Positions 6,801 to 11,402 are shown, counted from the stretch's first letter. The stretch is DNA of 12,029 nt from Baffinella frigidus (GCA_026770585.1 MU646747.1:4134-16162); one strand, 5' to 3'. Made by a program: numbers and translations. The notes: generated from the letters alone by a model not told the origin.

Positions 6801-9800
6801 CACTTATGAACTTAAGAAATAGTAGAATTCTACTATTTCTCCTGTGGGTCACTCTGCCCTACACTCTTGCGTGGGTAGGCCTCTCTCTCACCTTTCAGGG
6901 TTCGGATGTTTCTAACCCTGCGAATCGCACCAGCCGGACAGGACCCAACCCGGGGTCAAATGATGGATAACCCTTTATCGCAAAAGTTGACACGTTTTGT
7001 ACCACTATAATACTTGTAAGGCAATCTTAAGTTGCCAAATTTGCCTTGGGGTGCGCTCTTGTCCGGTGACTGCCCGGAATCAGCGCCCCCTACTAACCCA
7101 ATTCGGAGGTTTGTGGTTTATGGTTTATGGTTTGGGGTCCAAGGTATTTATGGTTAGTGGACCTTGTGGAGAGCCGAGACAGCCACGCAAGAGTGGAGGG
7201 CAGTGTGCCGTGTAGTAAAAATAGCCAGATCTGGCTATTTTCAAAAGTTCACAAGTCAACATTCTCCCCAGAGAAAAATCGAAATTTCGGGAAGTTGATA
7301 CAAACTCCGTGTAAACTGACTTGTTTTCCCAGGTCAGTGTTACAATCTTGCGTGGAGCGACGCGCGAGGCAAGCGTGGAGTAGTCGGGGTGGTCATGTTC
7401 CATAGTAATTGAATAGGTTGAACCGGAGGAATTACATACGGGAAACTTACATTTAATTATGTTGAATAGGAGAAATTACATAGGGAAGCCTTACCATTTA
7501 ATTAGGCCGTCTAACTGAATGAAGAACTTTGTGGAGAGCCGAAACAGCCACGCGCGAGGCAAGCATGGAGTAGTCGGGGTTAATCTCCATACAAGTATTA
7601 ATTAATTGCTTTTGGCAACGAAAATTACTACACGATTTGCTCATAAAAGTAATAGTAAAGCGTTTGGTAGTAAATTTGGTTGCACTAAAAGCAATTAATT
7701 AATACTTTTGTGGAGATGAGGGTGGTGCGTCGCCAGGTACGCGTCCAGCCCCACGCACGTGTAGTAATTGAACAGGAGAAACTACATAGGGGATAGGAGA
7801 AATCACTTAGGGAACACTCACATTTAATTAGGTCCAATAGGACAATAGGAGGAATTACATAGGGTTTATTCAGCGGTTGGGTTAGTGGACCTTGTGGAGC
7901 GCCGAGACGGCGACGCGCGAGGCAAGCATGGAGTAGTCGGGGTGGTGCGTCGCCAAGTACGCTGCAGTCTCCGCGAGGAGCGAGTCCAGCTCGGTTGTTT
8001 TAACGCCTGCGTAGGATCCAGCGACCACCTGCCAGAGAGGTTGATAATTTATTGCCAAACAACCAGCGTCAGCGCCGCACATGCTACGCATTGTGCCACT
8101 TACTGTACCCCGTGTCGGCCGCTCATACCAGCATTTTCCGGATGGATTCTAACTCCACCTCCTACAGACCACCTGCCATCCAAAGTGGAGGAGAGAGCGT
8201 CAGGGAGGGGTTTGGGTTTGGGTTTTGGGGGGTTGGCTCCGCCAGGCCACACGAGGCTATCCAAGAGAACAGATGCATAAGTCAATTATTGGATTGTTGC
8301 CCAGGAAACACGCCAAAAGTCAGCAATTGGTCACGTTTCCCCCGGAAAAAGCAGGAGGAAACGTGATCATTTCCCACAATGTTTTAAAATGTCCTTTTAT
8401 TCTGTTCGCACGTGTGGGGAGCGAGTCCAACTCTCATCTCCACAAAAGTATTAATTAATTGCTTTTGGCGCAACGAAATTTACTACACAAACGCTCTACT
8501 ATTACTTTTATGAGCAAATCGTGAGGTAATTTTCGTTGCCGAAAAGAAATCAATTAACACTTGTATGGAGATTAACTCGGTTGTTCACGAGGGGAAGGGG
8601 GTTAGGGTTTCAGGGTTTAGGGTGCAGGGTTTAGTGTTTAGCCGGTGTAGGGTTTAGCTGGTGCAGGGTTTAGGAATTCGGGATTAGGGATGAGGGCTTA
8701 GGGCTTAGGGCTTAGGTTTGAGGAGCGTGTCCAGCTCGATTGTTCTGACGCCCGCGTGTGATCCGGCGACAACCTGTGGGATGGGTTTAGGTGTTATGGT
8801 TTAGCGATTAGGGTGCGTGGGTTAGGGTTGATGGTTGAGGGATGAGGGTTTATGGGGCAGGGATTTGGGGTTGGGGGTGAGGAGGCAGTCGAGCTCGGTT
8901 GTTTTGTGTCGAGATCGGTTGTTTAGAGATTAGGGATTACGAATTTGGTTAGGGATCGAGGTTTAAGGCCCGCATATGACCCGGCCACGACCTGTGGGTT
9001 GGAAGAGAAGAAGGGGGGTAGGGCTTCAGGGTTTAGGGTTCAGGGTTTAGAGTTTAGCTGGCGTAGGGTTCAGCTGGTGCGGATTCGCTTGTAAGGATTA
9101 GGGTTCCAGGATTAGGGATTAGGATTTAGGGATGAGGGATTAGGGATTTGAGGGTTTAGGGTTCGGATTTGAGGAGGGAATCCAGCTCGGTTATTTTGAC
9201 TCCAGAGTGGGAGCCACCTGTGCCAATGGTTTGGGGTTTATGGTTTATGGTTTATGGTTTATGGTTTATGGTTTATGATTCAGGGTGTAGAGTTCAGGGT
9301 TTATGTTCTATGGTTAAGGTTTGAGGTTTTAGAGTTCATGGTTCAGTGTTGGAACCTGGGCGACGGGGACGTCGCGTGTGTCCCCGTCGCGTGTTCGCGA
9401 CGCTTGTTTTTTCAAGACCTTTTTGTTTTTAACGTCGTAGGAGGAGGGGGGGCTCCTACCGTAGGCAATCCGTAGGCTCTAAGTACGTCGCTGGCGTTGG
9501 CTTTTTGCATGATCGCGTGTTCGCACGAGCTGCCGCTTTGTCTACCTCTGCCTCACTCGCGTTGCCGGACTATTTCCAAGTTGACATGCTGGGTGCGTGG
9601 TACACATCGGTCAACTTTGGGGCCAAAAAGAGCCCCGGGCTCACCAAATCGGTGAGCCCGATGAGACGAGACAGGGGTTGATTGTGCTCGGAGCACCGAG
9701 CGTTTGTGCAGGGGGGGCGCCGGGCGTGCTGTGCCGCACCTTTTCGACGACCACATCCTCGCGGACGAACGCGGTGTTGAGCCCCTTCATGAGCCTGTGC

Positions 9801-10102
9801 ACCCGCGATCGCAGCTTGAACATCTTGAGCGGCTGGGTGCGGCCGTCGCGCTTCAGGACGGTGAGTTGCTTGCCGTTCCGGAAAAGCGCAGGCGGCGCGT
9901 CTACATGGCTCTGTTCGCCCCCGGCCGCGTGCATCGCAGCTGCGATGTAAGCCGGGCGGGAGGGTGCCTCCGGCACCTCCGGGTTGGTGCCGCCGCCCTC
10001 CGGCACGGAGCCTCCTTGGTTCTCAGCTGCGCTGCTCTCCTCCGGGTGTGGCCCGGCCCCGACGGGTGCATGCGCACCCTCTTCCGCTGAATTCTTCATC
10101 AT
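720..10102 (-). CDS. RNR1: Ribonucleoside-diphosphate reductase large subunit, nine exons, 3' end outside the window
   Basis: Class Ia RNR large (R1) subunit. It reduces ribonucleoside diphosphates to deoxy forms for DNA synthesis and works in the cytosol or nucleus with the R2 subunit. I built the gene by matching translated islands on the minus strand to RRM1 and joining them at GT-AG junctions. Nine exons give 1101 coding bases, 367 codons, with phases agreeing at every junction. From residue 83 on, the order of motifs is ATP-cone (LTVLKRDGR), [71 protein letters not shown] and [15 protein letters not shown]. Human numbering plus 79 fits throughout. Catalytic Cys429, Glu431, Cys444 and the C-terminal CxxC would lie in exons left of base 1. 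No in-frame stop is present in the joined exons. Family identification is near certain; exact splice sites are inferred. Confidence 0.93.
892..956. repeat. TTTAGGG array, about nine units
   Basis: Perfect plant/algal-type telomere heptamers, ending in TTAAGGG and TTGAGGG variants. It lies inside an intron of an active-looking gene, so it is interstitial and not a chromosome end. Confidence 0.97.
1143..1243 (-). pseudogene. Duplicate of exon 8 3' part plus adjoining intron
   Basis: Repeats 1378-1478, period about 235 bases. It encodes [21 protein letters not shown] and keeps donor TCG|GTGCGA. The copy includes both exon and about 40 bases of intron, so it is a genomic duplication and not a retrocopy. 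Confidence 0.9.
1256..1385. repeat. TGTAGGG heptamer array
   Basis: About nine GGGTGTA units, an interruption (TATAGGGTTCAGGGTCC), then more units. All units share the same G variant, which suggests local homogenisation from the TTTAGGG type. Confidence 0.95.
1415..1495 (-). CDS. RNR1: RNR1 exon 8: specificity site
   Basis: Codons 304-330 ([27 protein letters not shown]). Asp305 equals human Asp226 of the dNTP specificity site. The residue equal to human Lys243 is Ser322, an unusual replacement if my recollection of the site is right. Acceptor CACAG|GATGAC, donor ATCTCG|GTGCGA, phase 0. A 64-base copy of the 3' part with the same donor and some 40 bases of intron lies at 1180-1243. Confidence 0.93.
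1610..1695 (-). pseudogene. Two copies of the exon 8 acceptor edge
   Basis: 1610-1635 keeps CACAG|GATGACACAATAGACGGC and continues to the ATCTACGCC codons. 1678-1695 is shorter (CCCAG|GATCAC). A TTTGGTG heptamer run lies between them. Confidence 0.85.
1883..1997 (-). pseudogene. Split copy of exon 7 3' half
   Basis: 1883-1930 ends in CAG|GTGTAC and matches the QLSS...CFLLQMQ codons with changes. 1971-1997 matches the TPTLFNAG codons. Between them sits a 40-base TCTAGGG-type insert (1931-1970), which reappears inverted at 2047-2083. Confidence 0.75.
2373..2443 (-). pseudogene. Copy of exon 7 3' edge with donor
   Basis: Matches from about the TPTLFNAG codons to QMQ and ends CAG|GTGTGC. It has few differences from 2667-2737, then diverges abruptly at about 2443. 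Confidence 0.85.
2667..2772 (-). CDS. RNR1: RNR1 exon 7: redox-active Cys297
   Basis: One base plus codons 269-303 ([20 protein letters not shown]...SSCFLLQMQ). Cys297 equals human Cys218, one of the two cysteines oxidised when the substrate is reduced. [24 protein letters not shown] is a hallmark of the R1 barrel. Acceptor AAACCCAG|GTACGA is formed by the end of a telomere-like CCCTAAA tract; donor ATGCAG|GTTCGT. Partial copies lie on both sides (5' edge at 2919-2880 and 3060-3008; 3' edge at 2443-2373 and 1930-1883). Confidence 0.94.
2775..2822. repeat. TTTAGGG array forming the exon 7 acceptor
   Basis: Six to seven perfect units. On the sense strand CCCTAAACCCAG ends in the AG used as acceptor, so the repeat supplies the 3' splice site. 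Confidence 0.9.
2880..3060 (-). pseudogene. Two copies of the exon 7 acceptor edge
   Basis: 2880-2919 ([30 protein letters not shown]) and 3008-3060 (CCAG|ATACGA, running a little further into the exon). Both are in the same orientation as the exon and each is preceded in sense by heptamer DNA. Confidence 0.88.
3237..3319. mobile_element. 83-bp inverted-repeat element, family C
   Basis: More diverged member: left end CTCTCTTTTC, right end AAAAGAGGG. Confidence 0.65.
3623..3711. mobile_element. 89-bp inverted-repeat element, family C
   Basis: Same ends as 3816-3896, with a short insertion near the left end (GTTAGTCAAAAAG). Confidence 0.7.
3816..3896. mobile_element. 81-bp inverted-repeat element, family C
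   Basis: Ends CCCTCTTTTC and GAAAAGAGGG, with inner CAACTTGACACTCTGG and GTACAAATCCGTCAACTTT. Other copies are 3623-3711 and 3237-3319; degenerate ones are near 3366-3441. Too short to code; MITE-like. Each complete copy abuts an exon 6 fragment. Confidence 0.75.
3961..4022 (-). CDS. RNR1: RNR1 exon 6
   Basis: Codons 248-267 plus two bases ([20 protein letters not shown], then AC), matching human HMLMRVSVGIHKEDIDAAIET. Acceptor CTACAG|GACATG, donor CAGAC|GTAAAC, phase 2. The donor passes directly into a CCCTAAA tract. Four partial copies of the 3' edge, each with its own donor-like sequence, follow in intron 6. Confidence 0.9.
4036..4098. repeat. TTTGGGG heptamer array
   Basis: About nine identical GGGGTTT units, 14 bases inside the exon 6 acceptor. 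It gives a pyrimidine-rich CCCCAAA tract in the sense strand just before the acceptor. Confidence 0.96.
4130..4320. mobile_element. Inverted-repeat element, family D
   Basis: Left arm CATCTCGGAAGATAACTGAA (near 4173-4192) pairs with the right arm around 4290-4320 (one or two mismatches over about 26 bases). The left end is duplicated in tandem at a 32-base spacing (4130, 4162). An inner palindrome lies at 4248-4271. No coding capacity. Confidence 0.65.
4399..4462 (-). pseudogene. Near-complete copy of RNR1 exon 5
   Basis: Aligns over the whole 64 bases of exon 5 with about ten changes, and keeps CAG|GTCCAT as donor. The acceptor AG is missing (TCCTTTGCACGACG), so it should not be spliced in as an exon. 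Confidence 0.85.
4464..4589. repeat. GGAATTAC / TTAATTAGGC palindromic block
   Basis: Starts GGAATTACTTAGGG and is followed by four imperfect palindromes of the type TTAATTAGG(C)CGCCTAATTAA. A related block is at 4993-5090 in intron 4, and the GGAATTACATAGGG piece recurs at 7430, 7478 and 7851. Each time it touches or nearly touches a truncated exon copy. Confidence 0.7.
4590..4612. repeat. (GAA)n microsatellite
   Basis: Eight or so GAA units on the plus strand. In sense it is (TTC)n starting right at the exon 5 donor. Confidence 0.95.
4615..4678 (-). CDS. RNR1: RNR1 exon 5
   Basis: One base plus codons 227-247 ([21 protein letters not shown]), matching human FKTLERSYLLKINGKVAERPQ. Acceptor GAAAAG|GTACAA is poor in pyrimidines; donor CCCCAG|GTTCTT runs straight into a (TTC)n tract. 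A nearly full-length copy lies at 4399-4462 in the next intron, but it has no AG at its 5' edge and its reading ([19 protein letters not shown]) is less close. I therefore take 4615-4678 as the used exon. The alternative cannot be excluded from sequence alone. Confidence 0.87.
4762..4830. repeat. GGTTGGGG-type heptamer array
   Basis: Units alternate GGTTGGTG, GGGTTGG and GGAGTTG with a seven-base period, a G-rich variant of the telomere-like repeat. Confidence 0.9.
4951..4988 (-). pseudogene. Copy of exon 4 donor edge
   Basis: Encodes [13 protein letters not shown] and keeps TTCGG|GTACAA. It ends abruptly at the GGAATTACATAGGG block. Confidence 0.87.
5103..5170 (-). CDS. RNR1: RNR1 exon 4
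   Basis: Codons 204-225 plus two bases ([22 protein letters not shown], then GG). It matches human [23 protein letters not shown] at the same length. Acceptor CGGCAG|GCTGAG, donor TTCGG|GTGCAC, ending in phase 2; the first base of exon 5 completes Gly226. A truncated copy of the 3' edge is at 4951-4988 and one of the 5' edge at 5524-5553. Confidence 0.88.
5244..5391. repeat. Long foldback (hairpin) element
   Basis: Arms 5244-5307 and 5328-5391 pair over 64 bases with about three mismatches around a 20-base loop. The arms contain CCTACCGTAGGCC and CCTAGGACCTCC. A transcript of either strand would form a long stable hairpin. Confidence 0.93.
5524..5553 (-). pseudogene. Copy of exon 4 acceptor edge
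   Basis: Matches the HAEKFDGA codons after GGCAG|ACGGGG. It runs into heptamer-like DNA after GCGGTG. Confidence 0.78.
6043..6074 (-). pseudogene. Copy of exon 3 donor edge
   Basis: Reads [11 protein letters not shown] and ends ATCGTG|GTGAGTC, a better donor than the GTAGGC after the complete exon. Confidence 0.82.
6190..6297 (-). CDS. RNR1: RNR1 exon 3
   Basis: Codons 168-203 ([19 protein letters not shown]...IADNVAAIV). It corresponds to the human stretch starting ETKKVFSDVMEDLYNYINP. The weak sequence match but exact length match makes the junctions convincing: [14 protein letters not shown] needs no gap. Acceptor CTCAG|GTTACG, donor ATCGTG|GTAGGC, phase 0. A partial copy of the 3' edge at 6043-6074 has a stronger donor (GTGAGT), and two partial copies of the 5' edge lie at 6436-6505 and 6628-6645. 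I chose this copy because it alone carries both ends. Confidence 0.85.
6317..6424. repeat. Tandem repeat of about 23 bp, five units
   Basis: Unit GGTTTACACAAAAATAGCAG plus CGC, varying at a few sites. A single extra unit is at 6601-6620, just before the short exon 3 copy. Confidence 0.9.
6436..6505 (-). pseudogene. Copy of exon 3 acceptor edge (70 bases)
   Basis: Encodes [19 protein letters not shown] and keeps CTCAG|GTTACG. Another short copy, 6628-6645, follows the same junction. Confidence 0.88.
6703..6874. mobile_element. 172-bp MITE-like element, family B
   Basis: Perfect terminal inverted repeats of 19 bases, CCACGCAAGAGTGTAGGGC. GT flanks it on both sides (6701-6702, 6875-6876), a likely 2-bp target duplication. 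An inner perfect palindrome lies at 6816-6839. It is homologous, in the opposite direction, to 7183-7355. Confidence 0.88.
7163..7393 (-). pseudogene. Copy of exon 2 3' part interrupted by element B
   Basis: 7163-7182 matches the VSALHK end with donor GTCCAC; 7358-7393 matches [12 protein letters not shown]. Removing 7183-7355 and one AG restores a continuous match to exon 2. Confidence 0.88.
7183..7355. mobile_element. 173-bp MITE-like element, family B, inside an exon copy
   Basis: Ends CCACGCAAGAG and CTTGCGTGG, flanked by AG on both sides (7181-7182, 7356-7357). The uninterrupted exon 2 shows the empty site with a single dinucleotide there. No coding capacity. Confidence 0.88.
7528..7755 (-). 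pseudogene. Copy of exon 2 3' part interrupted by element A
   Basis: 7528-7579 encodes [16 protein letters not shown] with donor GTTCTT; 7723-7755 matches AYLATHHP. Removing the element gives a continuous exon 2 match of about 80 bases. Confidence 0.88.
7580..7719. mobile_element. 140-bp MITE-like element, family A
   Basis: Ends TTAATCTCCA and TGGAGATGA, with inverted arms of over 30 bases including TATTAATTAATTGCTTTT. Flanked by GGG on both sides; the target in the exon copy supports a 3-bp duplication. Same element, inverted, at 8434-8575. Confidence 0.9.
7891..8028 (-). CDS. RNR1: RNR1 exon 2: ATP-cone, activity-site Asp
   Basis: Codons 122-167 ([20 protein letters not shown]...SALHK), 46 codons. 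It completes the ATP-cone. Asp136 in TTELD equals human Asp57, the residue whose loss removes dATP inhibition in mammalian [22 protein letters not shown] is the conserved end of the domain. Acceptor GGCAG|GTGGTC, donor CACAAG|GTCCAC, phase 0 at both ends. A TAA follows the donor at once, so reading through would stop. Several partial copies lie in both flanking introns; this is the only one with both edges intact. Confidence 0.95.
8434..8575. mobile_element. 142-bp MITE-like element, family A, second copy
   Basis: Inverted relative to 7580-7719 and about 85-90 % alike by eye. CTC flanks both sides (8431-8433, 8576-8578). It too sits inside a copy of exon 2, splitting GTCCAACTC from GGTTGTT. 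Confidence 0.9.
8720..8773 (-). pseudogene. Copy of exon 2 acceptor edge
   Basis: Encodes [18 protein letters not shown] after CACAG. Similar pieces: 9170-9217 ([15 protein letters not shown], four bases shorter at the start) and the split copy 8880-8907 with 8966-8991 (VVAGSYAG). Confidence 0.88.
9232..9282. repeat. GGTTTAT heptamer array
   Basis: Six to seven GTTTATG units, another variant of the telomere-like heptamer. Confidence 0.93.
9567..9660. mobile_element. Family C relative with end hairpin
   Basis: Contains CAAGTTGACATGCTGGG, GGTCAACTTTGGGGCC and AAAAAGAG, then a perfect 10-bp hairpin (CGGGCTCACC / GGTGAGCCCG, 9636-9660). The same arrangement, inverted, occurs at 11300-11402. Confidence 0.65.
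9740..10102 (-). CDS. RNR1: RNR1 exon 1: N-terminal leader and start of ATP-cone
   Basis: Codons 1-121. The first ATG in frame is at 10102-10100; another ATG follows at once. An in-frame TGA at 10129-10127 upstream, with no ATG between, supports this start. Residues 1 to about 79 are a low-complexity leader rich in Ala, Gly, Glu and Pro ([15 protein letters not shown]...), absent from human RRM1; it does not look like a clear transit peptide because it is acidic. Residues 80-121 match the ATP-cone that senses ATP/dATP ([20 protein letters not shown]). The exon ends GAAAAG with donor GTGCGG, phase 0. Human RRM1 begins at what is residue 80 here. Confidence 0.9.
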
Positions 10103-10582
10103 TCGCCCCACGGAAACCCCTGAGAATCACCGCCCCCTCCCCGGAGCTCAGACGTGAACACCTGCTTGCGGCCCCCGTCCTGGCCTCCGAAACCCGAGCG
10201 GACGCAAGCCTTCCAAGCCTCTTCTTCCTTCGATATCGTGCGTCTCTCCGCGAAAATCACGCACGGGCGGCGAGATCCACGCTGCCGAGTGAGAGAGGGG
10301 AGCGTTGACGAAGCACGAAAATTTGCGTTGCGAACAGATGCCAGATACCAAAGAGACCCCAAGCTCAACGACACCCGTGCAAGTCAAACTTTTTAATTTA
10401 CAAGGACGCTTTACGCCTCAAGTTGACTTTTGAAAGTTGATTGTATCACTTTAAGTCATTATCGTTGGAGCCATTTCCCTATATATCGTTTTGGAGCCGA
10501 GGAAAGCTGCGGCCTTTCGGATTTCCCTCGCGCCAGGGGCTTGATTCGGTTGTGCCACCACACTTCAGCTCTCGTGTACGCC
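10103..10582. promoter_or_regulatory. Putative divergent promoter region
   Basis: Lies between the RNR1 start (minus strand) and a candidate plus-strand start at 10583. It carries no heptamer repeats or exon copies, unlike everything to its left. TATATAT at 10480-10486 is about 97 bases before the plus-strand ATG. CCGCGAAAA at 10248-10256 resembles an E2F site (TTTSSCGC on the other strand, last base off), which would fit an S-phase gene such as RNR. Both are weak motif matches. Confidence 0.35.
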
Positions 10583-10804
10583 ATGGACGACACCGCCTCG
10601 GGCGGGGAGCCGCGGGCGGGTGATGCTGCAGAGGTGGAAGGTGGGGATGGAGAAGAAGTGACAGCAACAGGTGCTTCGGGTGACGTGGATGAGGCGGGGC
10701 AGCCGGAGCAGGGGCGCACGGAGGAGGAGGAGGGAGAGGATGACGAAGGCGAGACGGACCAGGTCGCTGCCATGCGGAAGGCGCGGGGAATCTCGCTGCT
10801 GATG
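10583..10804 (+). CDS. Candidate acidic first exon of an unrecognised gene
   Basis: ATG in good context (GCCATGG). 74 codons, strongly acidic and low-complexity (MDDTASGGEPRAGDAAEVEG..., EEEEGEDDEGETDQ), ending in a basic stretch MRKARGISLLM. The same frame stays open to 10939, but composition changes after 10804, where ATG|GCAAGT resembles a GC-AG intron donor. GC-rich third positions match the RNR1 exons. I do not recognise the protein; the exon end is a guess. Confidence 0.45.
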
Positions 10805-11076
10805 GCAAGTCCCCTCCACAGCAGACGAGCAAGCTCTGTACCTGGCTGTTGCACGACACCACTGGCACTTTTGCTCCCAGGCTGTTCGTGTGCGGGGTTG
10901 CCTCGTTTGCAGATCTTCGGCACGCAGCGAAAGACCTGATCTGGCTGGGTCTCTTGGGCGAAACGTAGTGGCCACAATTTGTACCACCGGTTGGCGAAAC
11001 CTTGAAAACACTCCACTCTGATAACACCCGGAGAGAACACACGGCTGTAATTTTACCGCCAGGCTTCCACTTCATG
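10805..11076. other. Non-coding stretch, nothing recognised
   Basis: Possibly the first intron of the plus-strand gene. No exon copies or telomere-like heptamers are seen. Confidence 0.4.
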
Positions 11077-11277
11077 TAGAGCGTTTGCGGTAGTTGTTGT
11101 CCGTTTTGAAAGTGCGATTTTCCGATTTTACGGTTTTTTAAAATGTTGTAAAGGTCGTTGAATGTTTTAAATGGACACTTCTCTGGTACAAATGAATCGG
11201 GGGGGGGGGGCAAATGAAAACCGGAAAACCGGAAAATCGCACTTTCAAAACGGACAACAATTACCGCAAACGCTCTA
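11077..11277. mobile_element. Inverted-repeat element with 48-bp arms
   Basis: Arms 11077-11124 and 11230-11277 differ at one base of 48. The outermost TA on each side could be the target duplication, as in Tc1/mariner-type MITEs, leaving ends GAGCGTTTGCGG. The interior has a run of 12 G at 11199-11210. Pieces of the end (AAACGCTCTACTA) also occur inside element A (8490) and at 1807. Confidence 0.85.
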
Positions 11278-11299
11278 TGCTAGCTCTGTCTCAAGCTAT

Positions 11300-11402
11300 T
11301 TGGTCTCACCAATTTGGTGAGCAAGGGCTGTTTTCCGCTCCAAGATTGACGGATTTGTACCGCACAATGGTGCCACAACCAGCATTTCAACTTAAGAATA
11401 GC
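11300..11402. mobile_element. Inverted relative of the 9567-9660 element
   Basis: TCTCACCAATTTGGTGAG hairpin, then CCAAGATTGACGGATTTG, TACCGC and CAGCATTTCAACTTAAG. On the opposite strand it matches 9567-9660 and the core of family C in intron 6. Confidence 0.65.

Larger units (their letters stand above)
6298..7890 (-). other. RNR1: RNR1 intron 2
   Basis: Donor GTCCAC at 7890, acceptor CTCAG at 6302-6298. Sense order: two exon 2 donor-edge copies, one interrupted by element A and one by element B, a third short copy (6674-6692), another B element, two exon 3 acceptor-edge copies, and a 23-bp tandem repeat. 6880-7120 shows no clear feature. Confidence 0.85.
8029..9739 (-). other. RNR1: RNR1 intron 1
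   Basis: Donor GTGCGG at 9739, acceptor GGCAG at 8033-8029. It holds at least four acceptor-edge copies of exon 2 (9217-9170; 8991-8966 with 8907-8880; 8773-8720; and about 8590-8576 with 8433-8415), TTTATGG arrays, element A, and a family C relative (9567-9660). 8045-8410 has no recognised feature beyond a small hairpin at 8331-8366. Confidence 0.85.

Noticed and set aside
720-10102. Processed or dead pseudogene
   Set aside because: All nine joined exons keep frame, phase, GT-AG ends and conserved site residues; introns are present.
10479-11213. 244-codon minus-strand frame
   Set aside because: Shadow of the acidic plus-strand ORF (Pro/Ser-rich by complement of Glu/Gly codons) plus an inverted-repeat element; no recognisable family.
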